From contig CM075783.1 of assembly GCA_037974665.1 (NCBI GenBank), positions 17,826,762-17,890,761 of the forward strand: a stretch of DNA of 64,000 bases, given 5' to 3'. How positions within the stretch are numbered: the first letter of the stretch is position 1; every line of letters begins with the position of its first letter. This stretch comes from Ehretia macrophylla. Lineage: Eukaryota > Streptophyta > Magnoliopsida > Boraginales > Ehretiaceae. Below are positions 20,632 to 32,439 of the stretch, one piece after another. The position numbers and the translations under genes are program-made. Under the pieces are notes generated by a model, which saw nothing but the letters and a program-made list of their open reading frames with translations, was not told the DNA's origin and made no database searches.

Positions 20632-21972
20632 AGAGTCTGTTTCGCCAAACTTTTAGACCTTTTAAATTACTTTTTAGGAGTTTAGAAGCTCAAACTCACA
20701 TGTTTGACCCATTTTTTAAAGCACTTTTAGGTAAAAGCCAAAACCCAAAAAAAGAAAAAATATAGAAGCACAAAATCGGAGCTTTTTAGAATAGGCTTCT
20801 ACGAAGTTCTTTTTACAAAATGCGGGAAGCTTTTTTTTTCTTTTTTATTCTCAAAAATACCATTTCATATTTTTTTAAAATCTAACATCACCTTTTAAAG
20901 TTTTTCATACGTTCATTACCTTAATCTGTCACTCAAGTCGTTGTCTCTCATATTTTAACATTTTTGTCTTCCAAAGAAGAAGAACATACTAGTAAAGAAG
21001 ATCAAATTTTCATCTTCTCTCTGTAAGGTACGTCCCACATCGCTTCTTTTAGTACTTGAAAATTATATTATATTGTGTTGTATTTGAAAATCCCTTGAAT
21101 TATTTTTATAGACTTTTGTATATATATATATATACATACTATTGTTATTCAGATTATCACTTTCTTTTCCTTTTATGTGTGTGTGTGTGTCAATTATTCA
21201 GATTATGACGTATCGTAAAGTTAACTATTGAATTCGTTCTTTGTATGTTTAGTGTCAGTGTTTCTCAATAAGCAACATGGATGGGACCTGTTTGTTTTAG
21301 AGAGCACTTCACTAATGTAGGAAAGGAGGATAAAAATCCATGTACATATGATCTGCAACTACTAGAATGAAGGTTTTGTGCTACGACTGCTCTTTAATTT
21401 CTCAAGCACTCAAAGTTATGTGGTTAAAGGATGTTCAATTGTAATTAGCAATAATTGCAAGTATCATACAAATTATGCGTCCAGCTAATCGTCGAAATAC
21501 TAAAGATCATACAGTTTACAAGTAGCATGCAAAAATTTTCTTCTATCCTGTTACCTTGTAATATAGGGGTGGAAATTTATTTGTATAAAGAAAAGGAATG
21601 TTGATTTCCAAATTGCAATATATATATATATATATATATTTTTTAATCTAAAATATGTAGGATCCAAAACTCTCTTAATATTATTTTTCTATTTGGTGTT
21701 AGGTGTCTTTTTCTACGTGAAGCCATTTTTTTCTTTGCAATTAGTGAAACAGTTCAATAGATTCAACTTTGTCCTTTTTGGTTAATTTTAGAACCCATGA
21801 CTCTTTTATAGTAACATACCAAATAGGTTCACAAACAGTAAATAATACTTTTGACATGATAAGGCTAAACAGTCAATGACTTTTATTCAATAACACTTTA
21901 ACAAAAACTCTACTGTTAAAAGCTCTACTAGTCAAAAGCTAAACTTTCACAACTAGGCCAAATAGAGCCTTA
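20632..21972. mobile_element. Possible hAT-like element without recognisable transposase
   Basis: The left end GAGTCTGTTTCGCCAAACTT and the right end (reversed GGCTCTATTTGGCCTAGTTG) are imperfect inverted repeats of the type seen at hAT elements. Only a poor 8-bp duplication can be proposed. The inside is AT-rich with TA and GT simple repeats near 21120 and 21177 and no clear ORF. Confidence 0.4.
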
Positions 21973-22488
21973 GTATATTCAATTTTATTTTATTACAAGT
22001 CTACAACATTATATATAACTATGTACATTCATCAGAAGTTTGAAACCATCTTATGTACTTTGAAAAACAGAGGTATGTAATTTGTAACTATTGTCAGTAT
22101 CAATTTATATTTCTATGTAAATTTAGAGCTCATACACTTGTAAGATACATTTTATCTCAACAACCAAATGTCTCAAATTATTTTAATTCTGAAGTAGTTA
22201 TTCAACTACCGCCACCGCTAAACCCACTACCACTACCAACAGGCCCAATATTTGTACAAGGAGCATAACAAAATGGATAACTTTTGCACTAACTTTTCTC
22301 AAATGTTTATGTAATGTTTTATTTTTATGTTTGTATGACTAATGTATTTGTATCTCATTAACTTGTAGTTTGTTATGTAATGTCTTATTATTTATATTAA
22401 TTGTTAATGTTATTAATTAACTTGTATATTGTCTCGTTAATAGTTAAATTAACTTTCTTTAAAAAAATTAAGTTTAAATTTTATTTTG

Positions 22489-22862
22489 GGTTAATACCAC
22501 TTTTAGTCCCTTATCTTTGCCCTCATTGACACTTTGATCCCTTATCTTCAAAAGTGTTACTTTTCAATCCCTTATCTTTTAAATTTAGGATACCGTTAGT
22601 CCTATTTGCTAAATCCGTTAATTTTTGGACGAAAATAGCACGTGCGCGGCATACTTCGGACCAAATTACCCCTACAAATTGGGGGAAAAAAATCACATGT
22701 GCCGCGCACGTGCTATTTCCGTCCAAAAATTAACGGATTTAGCAAATAGGACTAACGGTGTCCCAAATTTAAAAGATAAGGGACTGAAAAGTAGCACTTT
22801 TGAAGATAAGAGACCAAAGTGTCAATGAAGGTAAAGATAAGGGACTAAAAGTGGTATTAACC
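22489..22862. mobile_element. Foldback (palindromic) MITE, 374 bp
   Basis: The sequence begins GGTTAATACCACTTTTAGTC and its right end is the inverted copy. The inverted repeat covers nearly the whole element, with arms meeting near 22676. The flanks TTTTATTTT-like on both sides may be a 9-10 bp duplication, which would suit a Mutator-like origin, but low complexity makes this weak. Because the arms mirror each other, near-identical spurious ORFs appear on both strands. Confidence 0.8.
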
Positions 22863-23090
22863 TTTTTATTTTTTTAATTATTAATTCAACTATCCAATCC
22901 AAGTAACATATACATATATAGAATACGCTAATCACAAAAAAATAGGTTGACCCATCCTAGCCCAGCCTAGCTCGTGATTCGTGGTAGTGGGCTCGTGGGC
23001 CGAATTGAGTCATATATTACGAGAAATAAGCCCATTCTAACTCAACCCACTAAATATATGTGCTGAACTGGGTTCATTTTTCTCAACCCA

Positions 23091-24345
23091 TACTACCACA
23101 TTTTTTATTTTAGGCAACATTTGAAAACCATTGTCAAAAAGCTAAAAACCGTTGCAAATGGTTTTACGCAACGGTATTCTAACCGTTGAATCTATTCTCG
23201 TTGTTTATTTTTTATTGCAACGGTTTTTTTGCAAATAAGTAGTAACGGTAAAAAAAACCATTGCAATAGATTCTTTTAACATCGGTTTTTTTTAAAGACT
23301 ACATGATAAATGTTCTACTATTTGCGACGATTTTCTTGCGCAACAACAACGATTTTTAATACTTTTTGTGACAATTTTTGCTAGTTATTGCAACGGTTTT
23401 GAAAGTATAAGCAACGGTAAAATTACTGTTGCAAGTTTGTCTTTCTTAAAATAATATATATGCATGAGATTCTCTTTCCTTTTTTTAATGAGTTGCACTT
23501 GGATATATTTTCTAAATAGGTAGCAATAAGACTCGAACCCAGAACCTTTTGATATTGAACTCTATAATTATGTTACTAACTATCTCATCTAAAAGTAAAG
23601 TTGTTAGAGATAAATTTATTTTATTCATTTATTATCTTTAATAGTCAATATATTTTATTCATTTATTATCTTTAATCGTCAATACTTTTGTAAAAAAAAT
23701 TAAAAAATATAAATAATAGTTTTTTATACTTTCTTTGCTATTTTCTAAACTTGCAATCATTTTTTTACTAGTCGACAGTAATATGGAACTAAAAAGCAAT
23801 AAAGTCTCAATTTTGGCAAAAAATGAAAAAAATAAGGGGGTAAAAAAGAGAACTAAATTACTCAACTTTTTTTTTTTCTATCTTTTCAAATAATTGATTC
23901 TGATAGTTTATCATTTTCAATGAATTAACCACAAATTTCTTCTTGAATAAAATATCTCAAGACGTCTCACTAAATAAACATCTAATAAGCAATGGTTTTT
24001 GTACGTTGCATTTAATCCCATAATTTTACCTACCGTTGCAAAAATAAATAAATAAAATAAGCAACACTTAATGAAGTGTTGCATATCCTAGATTCTAAAA
24101 TGTTTAGAAGTAATAGTAACAAAACTGTTGCAAAAGTCTTTATTTAAGTTGCAACTAGGTTATAATTTAACAATCCGTTGCAGAATATGAATGGAATAAG
24201 TAACACTTAACAAAAAGCGTTGCATATCACAAATATTCCAATAGTTTGATGCAACTTAAAAAAATCGTTGCAACAAATTACCTATGACAACGATTTTTTT
24301 ACTTGTTTAGCTAGAACGTTGCAAGAAATAAAAAATGTAGTAGTG
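23091..24345. mobile_element. CACTA-type MITE, 1255 bp
   Basis: The right end (reversed) is CACTACTACATTTTTTATTT, and the left end TACTACCACATTTTTTATTT matches it except for one transition at the first base and one at base 7. Both sides carry the trinucleotide CCA (23088-23090, 24346-24348), the 3-bp duplication expected of CACTA elements. The inside is filled with subterminal motifs of the type CAACGGTTTT in both directions and has no transposase. Confidence 0.78.
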
Positions 24346-24389
24346 CCACAATTTGGCCGGGCTGTGACGGACTGGCCCAAATGCCACAT

Positions 24390-25514
24390 CTACTCCCACT
24401 TCATCTTCATTCTTCTGCCAATACTACCACTCGGTCTTCTCCTACTATCTTGTCTCGCCTCAAGTTTATTGTAAAATATTTTTAATGAGTAACACGCTGC
24501 ACATTAAGGAGGAACAATTAATTTCTCTAAATACGCGAGGCACTAATGCTATCATAACTAAATCCATGATTCAATGCTTAGTAAGTAGTGGATAACAGAG
24601 CATCTACAACAATTAATACATAGCAAAATTTATTCTCCAAACTCATAAATATTAGTATAATCTCCCAACGTATGAAAAGGATTATAAGTCTTAAAACAAA
24701 ATACTAAAATAATTTTGTTCCAGAAGGTGAGAAGTAGACTTTGAACTTGGCTTGGTTGTGAAAGAGATTTCTAGAACTTGATATTGAGTAGAGGTGATCT
24801 TGTGTATTTTGTTTTCAAACAAATTTGAGATACGAATTTTAGTAAGAGGCGATCCCTAAGAAAAAAAACTCTTGGAACCTTCAAACAAAATAGCTAAATA
24901 ATATCTTAATCAAAATTTTCCAAAATTTTAAATGTCATATGTCAAGGTAATATGCAATTTATGTAGGGTTCCAAAAATTAATCGCATTTAAACACTCAAC
25001 TTTTCAAACACCCGAGTTCAAAGTTCAAAAAAGTTGAAGACAAAGTCCAGAAATCTAGTTGTGCTTATAGATGGGTAGCACCATTTTGATGCATTGTTTA
25101 ATAGGTCCAAAACCACCAAAGGCCCCAAAACAATTCTGATTCTTATAATAATGCACCACCTCTGAGTTCCTACCAATAGAGTTCTTTCAATTCATAGTGT
25201 TTCTTTTCAAACCTCAAATATCAATAGTCCATACCAAGGTTACATAGTAATATATTGCCTGAACATAGGTTTCAAATGCCAAAGTATTCTCGATAAATGA
25301 TTTAAAGTCATTTAAAGTTTTAGTCCTAATTTTTTTTTCCTTTCTTCACATTCTAAAATTATTCAATTCTCTTTTTCTTAAAAAAAAAAAAAAGGCTAAC
25401 CAAAAACAAGTTCTAAAATTCATTTATTTAAACATCTATTAACATTGAATATAATAAGATTCCAACAAAACACACAAAAGAAAATATGTAATAAATAATA
25501 TACCCTTTTTCATT
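24390..25514. other. Unassigned AT-rich DNA
   Basis: No coding region, repeat end or RNA gene is recognised here. Confidence 0.45.
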
Positions 25515-25534
25515 AAAAAAAATGAAACCAATGC

Positions 25535-26078
25535 AATCAAGAATCGACTCCTTACTAAAGACTGTCTTCTTTCATGGGGAGTAATTGACAATGATGTGTG
25601 CTCATTATGTAATATTTTGTCGGAGGATCGCAATCATTTATTTCGAGATTGTGGAGTTACTAGAAGAATTTGGATTTGGGGCTTAGAGCTAGCGTTGTTG
25701 CTTGGGATATTTCTAGATTGGGATAATTTGGGTGATTGAGTGAACTCGATTTGTGTGGGAGAAGATTTGTAAGCTTCGATTATGAGGTTACTTTGTTGTG
25801 GCATTGTCTATGCAATTTGGAGGGAGAAAAACTACAGAATCTATAGAAATTTTTTTGCTTATGAGGAATCTATTATTGAAAATATTAGGCAGTCTATTAG
25901 ACTTAAATTGAGTGTTAGTAAATCTTTCAGAATGAGCATTATTAACGTTGAACTTTGTAATAGATAGAAACTGGATGAGGTATACCTTACCAGTAGATAG
26001 TTTTGGTTAGGACCTTTGTAATTCATCTTTTGAGTTGAACTTTAATGATATACTTTGATTTCTTAGCAAAAAAAAAAT
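25535..26078 (+). mobile_element. 5'-truncated LINE (L1-type)
   Basis: The segment ends in an A-rich tail (26068-26080) and is bracketed by the direct repeat AAAATGAAACCAATGC (25519-25534 and 26081-26096), the signature of target-primed reverse transcription. The coding remnant includes a zf-RVT-type end with AIWREKNYRIYRN (about 25810-25848), typical of the region after plant LINE RT. ORF1, endonuclease and RT are missing. Confidence 0.85.
25782..25967 (+). pseudogene. LINE ORF2 C-terminal remnant (zf-RVT region)
   Basis: The plus frame reads CCGIVYAIWREKNYRIYRNF and ends with a TAG at 25965-25967. It corresponds to the zinc-binding RT-associated C-terminus of plant L1 elements. Upstream, ARRIWIWGLELA-like residues are in other frames. 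Confidence 0.7.
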
Positions 26079-26283
26079 AAAAAATGAAACCAATGCTCAC
26101 AAGTCAGTGAGCTCACAACCGCGCTTGACTACATGCTTTTCTCTCTCTTGGAGCTTTGTCTCTCAATGGTAAGAAAGTCATAGAACCTTGGTTCATCAGA
26201 TTGGAAAACCACCATTGAGGTTCTTTCTTGAGCTCTTGAACCTGATTTTTTGCAATTAATCTTCATCATTGCAGGCCCTTCTC

Positions 26284-28239
26284 ATGGAGAAGGACCCAAA
26301 AATTCTGACTAAAGGACCCATGGTTGGTCTCGTTCACCTTGATTGAGAAGGTAGCAAAGATTTCAAAGGAGGTAAGAAGGCCAAAACCATAATCTTTCCA
26401 ACGCAACAGGTACCTTCGTCTACGCCTATGGAGGATAACAGCAACTCCCACAGTGGCGAAGGAACATCCTCACAGCCAACGCAATAGGTACCTTCACCTA
26501 CTCCTATGGAGAATAGCATCAACTCTCATGGCGGCGAAAGACCTTCTCTACAGCCGCTGAACAGGAAAGGTATTTTTGGTAAGAAATCTGATTATATGGC
26601 ATCTGAGGATGGTTTGGTGGATGATGTCCCTGACTTTGATGATATTGGTTCAGATTGTGAAGGTGAATGCTTTGACGATGATGAAGGAAAAGATGAAGTA
26701 GTACCCCACCTTTTTCTGTCACAGGAGGAAAAAAAGGAGATGCGCAATCCATGACTAAACGCTCTTATCATCAAACTGATAGGGAAAACGGTAAGTTTTC
26801 GTTTTTTAGCCTCTCGCCTCAGTAAACTATGGTCTATTCAGGGGAGGTTCAGGGGATTTAGGTTATTTGTTGTCAGATTCTCATCTATCTCAGACTATGA
26901 ACACATTCTTACTAGCGGTCTGTGGATGCTTATGGACCATTATTTGACAATACGTCAATGGGAACCTTATTTTCACCCAGAAATTGCAAACACCACCACC
27001 TCAATGTCAATTTGGGTTCGCTTTCCTGGAGTTCCGATGGAGTTCTACAAGGTAAACATTCTAACCAAAATGAGAAATTTAATTGGAAAAACTCTAAAAG
27101 TTGATAAATTGACAGGTGATCGCTCAAAAGGGAGATTTGCTAGAGTTGCGGTTTAGGTTGACCTTGCTAAACCACTGTTGTCGAGGATTCATATTAAGGA
27201 TGACTACTATCAATGAATTGAATACGAAGGGATCTATTTGATTTGTTTTAATTGTGGATTATATGGTCATAAGAAAGATCACTGCCCAAAAACAAATCCT
27301 CAACAAGATAGTACAAGTAGAGATAAAGGGAAAACTGTAGAAAACTCTCAAGGAAAAATGCAGCAATTTACCGAGACCCCAGTTAATTAGGATCCAATGA
27401 TTGACTTTGGAGAATGGATGATGGTTCAACGCAAGATTACGAGTTGAATATGACAAAGTGGTCAGAAGAATTCCGAAATAGGGAAGGCTAACTCATCTGA
27501 TCAAAACCAAGAAAACAAAGCTCCAAAGAAGCCAGTCAACAACTTTTCCTTAACAAACGCAGCTTCAGGGTCAAGATTTAATATCTTTAACAAAAGTCAG
27601 GATATGGATGGTAGAGAAAATCAGGAAGATTCGGGCAGAAATGGAAGTTTTCAGTTTTTAGTCGGGAATGAGGAAAAAAGTAAATCAGACAAATCGTTTG
27701 TTAACAAAAGTAGAGAAAGCAGAAGACATCAAAAGAACAAAGCTACAACCAATAAGGTACATGTTACTAATGCTAACTGTGTGAATGATTGTGAGGTTGT
27801 CACTGGTCCTAGTGCCGCATGTCATAACAATAAGGAAAAAGAACAAAAGAAAACTATAGCGGCTGAAAATAACAATAGTAAATCTGATGAGGAAAGTAAA
27901 CATTTGGTTGTGCATGATCTTTCATTTGAGAACCGAAAATCATTTGGAGTGACTCATGGTAATAGTAGAATTGTTGATGGCAAAGGAGAGAACTTTTCTA
28001 TTATTGTTAAACCAATGCATCAGGATCATCCATATTCACTTGAAGATCAGGATACTGATGTTCATTCTCCTCAATTACATGGAAGACAGTGGGATAATTT
28101 CCCATCTCAGTTGGATTGTCCTATGGAGGAGGCCATTGGTTCTAGTCGAGAAAGGGGCAAGGAAATGAAACCGAGTATTCTTCAGGTTGATTTGCATCCT
28201 ATTGGTGGTTCCAACCACCCTTACCAAGATGGTTGTTAA
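26284..28239 (+). pseudogene. LINE ORF1 pseudogene (DUF4283, zinc knuckle)
   Basis: From the ATG at 26284 one frame runs to the TAA at 28237-28239 (about 650 codons) with internal stops at about 26341, 26485, 26752, 27154, 27214 and beyond. The DUF4283 block is clear: NALIIKLIGKTVSFRFLASR, HILTSGLWMLMDHYLTIRQW, EPYFHP, WVRFPGVPMEFYK and KGRFARVAV. A CCHC knuckle CFNCGLYGHKKDHC follows at about 27250-27291. The C-terminal part (27604-28239) is open, charged and low in complexity. The family role is binding of LINE RNA. No frameshift was noticed; the damage is stops only. Confidence 0.88.
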
Positions 28240-29020
28240 TGTCGCACAACTTTGTCAGTAATCCTTTATGGTTGGGATGTCTTTCTATGGGTCTGAAGAT
28301 TTTGGTTTGGAATTGTCGTGGAGCTACGCGAGAGTCTTTTCACCAAGTTCTGATTGATTTGGTGTGTCAGCATAAACCCTGGATCGTGATTACTCTAGAA
28401 CCGAGAATAAGTGGAGAAATAGCTAATAAAGTGATCAAGTCTCTGTGTATGTCGTGCTCTTATAGAGTTGAAGCTAATGGTTTTTTCGGTGGTATTTGGA
28501 TCTTATGGAATAATGACTTTGTTAATTTGGAGTTGGTTTCTGCAAGGAATCAAGTGATTAATGTTCTTGTCTAAATGAATGGCATTCATAAATGGCTCAT
28601 CTCGACAGTGTATGCTAGTCCGTATGAAGCTCTGCATACTAGCCTATGGGATGCCCTTAGAGAAGCGTCTTATTCGCTTCACATTCCTTGGATAGTAACT
28701 GGTGATTTCAATCAAGTTGCTCACCCAGATGACAAATAGAGTGGTGTTTGAGGTTTTTATAGAAAGATGAAGCAATTTGAGAAATGGCAGAATGATTGCA
28801 AACTCTTGGACTTGGGTTTTGTCGGGCCTCGTTTTACTTGGTCCGATTCTTGGGACTCGGGTTAAAGGATCATGGAGCGCTTGGATCGGGGTTATGTTAG
28901 CACTGAGTGGAACTTCTTATTTCTGAATACTTGTGTTCATCATATCCCTCGCATTTGCTCAGATCATCTTCCCATTTTGGTGGACGTTTGTGGTTTGAAT
29001 CAAGGGAGTTACTCCCCCGT
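28239..29020 (+). pseudogene. LINE ORF2 endonuclease domain pseudogene
   Basis: The ATG at 28239 overlaps the ORF1 stop (TAATG). The apurinic-like endonuclease motifs are in order: LKILVWNCRGA, STVYASPY, PWIVTGDFNQVAHPDD, GPRFTWSD, and ICSDHLPILVDV near the end. Stops lie at about 28572, 28737, 28749 and 28863. A frameshift near 29010-29020 leads into the RT frame. Confidence 0.9.
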
Positions 29021-30950
29021 CCCTTTCGTTTTGAACTTGCTTGGTATACCCATGCTAATTTCTTTGATTTTGTAGGAAACAACTGGAAGGCTAATGCTGG
29101 TAACATTAAAGAAGCTTTGGATGACATCTCATTTAAACTTCAAGCTTGAAACAAGACAACTTTCGGAAATATTCATGCTAACAAAAGAAAACTTATTGCT
29201 CGGATTAAAGGGATTCAAAGAAGTTTACAGATGAGATATAACTCTTCGTTGCTTAGATTGGAAAAAACCTTGAGAGAAGAGTATGAGGTTATCTTGGCAC
29301 AAGAAGAACTGTTTTGGTTTCAAAAGTCTAAAAAAGAGTGGATCTTTTTGGGTGATAGGAATACAAAATTCTATCACCTTTCTACCATTATTAGGAGGAG
29401 GAAAAATGCTATTGTCAAACTCAAAGACGACGATGGGAATTGGGTTCAGGAGGCTAGCAAGTTGAGAGTTATGGCGTTTAGTTACTTCAAATCTTTGTAC
29501 ACAGCTACTAACCATGTTCCCCTCTCTTTCTTTAGTGCTTGTTTTAATGATATTCATCACTTGGATTTTATTGCTCTTGATAACCCGATTGAAGATGATG
29601 AAATTCGGGGTGCTCTCTTCCAAATGGATGCTTCTAAAGCTCTGGGTCCGGATGGCCTTTCTGCGGGGTTTTTTCAGAAGTGTTGGCCTACAACTAAAGA
29701 CCTCCTTTGCAATATGGTAAAAGAAGCCTTTTCTTCTGGAATTTTGCCTCATGGTGTGAACCACACTCTAATCCACCTTATTCCTAAGATTAAGAACTCG
29801 AAATCTATCAAGCAATTTTGGCCTATCAGTCTTATCAATGTTGTAGCGAAGTTGATTTCCAAAGTTATGGTGAATAGACTTCATCCTCTCCTCCAAGACT
29901 GGATCTCTCCTTGTTAGAGTAGTTTTATACCTGGGCACTCCACAAGTGACAATATTATCCTTGCCCAGGAAGTGATCTATGCCATGAAAAAGAAACAGGG
30001 AAAAACAGGTGTGATGGCTATCAAACTTGATCTTGAAAAGGCCTATGATAAGCTCAATTGGGCTTTCATTAAAGACACTCTTTAGCATTTCCACCTCCTG
30101 GATAATTGGGTCCACCTCATCATGTCGTCTTTTGAAACGGCTTCGGTTTGTCTTTTATAGAACGGTACCTTTTCGCCGACACGAGAAATTCGTCAAGGGG
30201 ATCCTCTTTTCCCTTATATTTTTATTCTTTGCTTTGAAAGACTTTCACAGATTATTACTCGGGATGTCAATGACAAGAATTGGAAACCAATTCGGATTTG
30301 TCATTCGGGTACCCCTATCTCCCATCTTTTCTTTGCTGATGATCTTCTTTTGTTTGCAAAGGCGTCGCCCAACCAAATGGAGAACATTTTGAACATTCTT
30401 GAGAGCTTTTACAAGGAGTCTGGACAAACCATAAATGCAGCAAAGTCATCTATTTTTTTCTCCAGAAATACTGATAAAAATCTTGTTAATTTGATGTGCA
30501 GATCCTACGAATTCCAGGCCTCGGATGACTTGAGAACTTATTTGGGCGTCTCTCTGCTTCACAAGCGGGTTTGCCAAGGTAACTACAAGTATATCCTGAC
30601 CAAGATGCAGACTAAACTTGCGGGGTGGAAGCAGAAAGTCTTGTCATTCGCTAGTCGTGTTACCCTTTCAAAAGCTGCTCTTGCAGCCCTACCAGCCTAT
30701 TCTATGCAAGTGATGGCTCTCCCTGTTCAGACTTGTAAAGAGATTGATAAAATCCAACGCAATTTTATTTGGGGATCAACGGAGGTTCATCGTCATATTC
30801 ATTGGTTGGCCGGGAGTCTATCTATTGTTCGAAGTCTGAAGGAGGTTTGGCTCTTTGTATGGCTAGAAGTACTAATGAAGCCATGCTTGCCAAGCTTGGA
30901 TGAAAAATTCTTAATGAGCCGGAGCTGTTTTGGGTCCAAATTCTGAAGGA
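29015..30950 (+). pseudogene. LINE ORF2 reverse transcriptase domain pseudogene
   Basis: In the new frame the linker (SKKEWIFLGDRNTKFYH) is followed by RT blocks: DASKALGPDGLSAGFFQKCW, HTLIHLIPKIKN, DLEKAYDKLNW, REIRQGDPLFPYIF and the catalytic FADDLLLFAKAS near 30330-30365. Then come TYLGVSLLHKR, LAGWKQKVLSFASRVTL and NFIWGSTEVHRHIHW. Stops are at about 29147, 29915, 30083 and 30158. The catalytic DD pair itself is intact. Confidence 0.92.
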
Positions 30951-31500
30951 GAAATATTTTTCTAATAATTTGTTCTCCTATGAAGGCAACAACTCTGATT
31001 CCAAGGTTTGCAAAGATATCATCAAAGGGAGAGACACTCTGAAACAGGGGATTAAATGGATTCTTTGTAATGGTCGTACAACAAGATTCTGGCTAGACCT
31101 TTGGGTGGGAGAAGATATTCTGTTCAACATGGCACTTTATCACATTCCTGAAGGGATGATACATTTTACAGTTGATCGCTTTGTGCATGGGAATGGCGAT
31201 TGGAATTGGGCTATCTTCTAGCACTTTCTCCCATACCCTCTTCTTTTGCAGATTTCTAATTTGAAATGTTATCCTGAGGATTCTCGTGATGATTTTATCA
31301 GTTGGAAGCATGATACTAGTAGCTCTTTTTTTGTGAGCACGACCATTGTGTATAACTAAAATACCCACTTGGACTCGGATATTAAATGTGAGGAGCTTTG
31401 AAAACTGCCTTGTCCCCACAGAGTCGTTTTTTTTTTTGTGGCAGACGGCCCACCAGTGAATAGCTTCTAGATTTGAGCTTAGCAAGAGAGGTATACTATT
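30840..31500 (+). pseudogene. LINE ORF2 linker and zf-RVT region, decayed
   Basis: After a frameshift near 30830 the frame reads FWVQILKEKYFSNN, then KGRDTLKQGIKWILCNGRTT, TRFWLDLWVGE and GDWNWAIF, the standard linker in plant LINEs. The zinc-binding part near 31300-31500 is broken by stops and by a run of T at 31429-31437. Confidence 0.75.
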
Positions 31501-31732
31501 TGATGCAAGTTGTGTTTGTTGTGGTTCTTCGTGTGAAGATACAGTGTATGCCCTTCGATCGTGCCCTTATGCCCGTCATATTTGGGAACGCCTCCTCCCA
31601 AACTCCCTTCGTAATGGGTTATTCACTATGGATTGGAATGCATGGATCAATATAAATATTTGTTCTAGAGATGTTTGTTTTGGTATTAGGTAGAAATGCA
31701 TCTTCACAGCTGCCAGTTGAGAGATTTGGAGG

Positions 31733-32254
31733 TTGTGTAATAATTACATCTTTAAAGGGAAAATAAGGAAACCTCTTGGTGTGATTGTTAGCCATATTAT
31801 TAAGAATGCACATGAGTATGTAGAAGCTTGGAGGTCTCACGACAGCCACCAACTCCATACTAGGAGGGATATCATGATTGGATGGGAAAAACCAAACATA
31901 GGTTATAAGTTAAACATTGATGGTTGTTCGAAGGGCAATCCTGGAGTTGCATGGGCGGGTGGTCTCTTCCGCGATGCAAATGGAAGATGGATGTCGGGTT
32001 TTGGCTTTAACTTGGGCATTGCAAGCAACAATAGAACGAAGATTTTGGTGTTAGAGAAAGGTCTTCGCAGGGCGGAACACCTTGGGCTTTATCATCTTTC
32101 CATTGAGACTGACTCCCGTTTTATCTGTAACTTGCTTAAAAAGGGACCTGACTACAATAGCCCATTCAAGATTACGGTGGAGAATTGTATGGAGATTTTG
32201 GATAGGCACGATGGTTATCGAGTTTTCCATACTTTTCATGAAGCTAATGGTTGA
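31733..32254 (+). pseudogene. LINE RNase H domain (RVT_3 type) pseudogene
   Basis: The frame holds YKLNIDGCSKGNPGVAWAGG, LFRDANGRWMSGFGFNLGI, LVLEKGLRRAEHLGLYHLSI and ETDSRFICNLL. These include the Asp of N-I-D-G, a Glu and a second Asp of the plant LINE RNase H active site. The residue before VLEKGL is Ile after Lys, where relatives have A-E, so one acidic position may be lost. The frame ends with a TGA at 32252-32254. Confidence 0.85.
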
Positions 32255-32439
32255 ACTGACTAGATTGCTAACTATAGTCTCCATCAACCTCTTGGATCGT
32301 TTTTATTGGATCAACCTCCAGATGTCCTCCATACTCTGATTGAGAAGGATAGGATGGGTTTCAAATCCCGTCGAGTTGTTCATTCGCCTTAGGCTTTGCC
32401 TCCTTTTCAACCAAAAAAAAAAATCAGTGAGCTCACTAT

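Larger units (their letters stand above)
19990..24374. mobile_element. Possible outer element rich in GCCCA motifs, with nested elements
   Basis: The left edge (GTGGCATCTGGGTTGGACC at 19993) and the right edge (24360-24383, reversed GTGGCATTTGGGCCAGTCC) form a rough inverted repeat. The zones 19990-20290, 22930-23090 and 24349-24383 share GCCCA/CCCAACTC-type repeats unlike the flanks. Other elements sit inside. No target duplication could be established and no transposase is visible, so class and ends are tentative. Confidence 0.35.
26117..32423 (+). mobile_element. Full-length, decayed plant L1-type LINE
   Basis: A 13-bp direct repeat TCAGTGAGCTCAC flanks the element (26104-26116 and 32424-32436), and an A tail precedes the right copy (32413-32423). 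Inside are a 5' leader, ORF1 with DUF4283 and zinc knuckle, ORF2 with endonuclease, RT, zf-RVT and RNase H. Multiple stops and frameshifts make it inactive. Presence of both ORFs and a leader implies a full-length insertion. Confidence 0.94.

Noticed and set aside
22523..22828. Pair of near-identical small proteins on opposite strands
   Set aside because: They result from the palindrome of the foldback element, not from two genes.
29225..29764. 179-codon minus-strand ORF inside the LINE
   Set aside because: It is the antisense shadow of the LINE RT frame.
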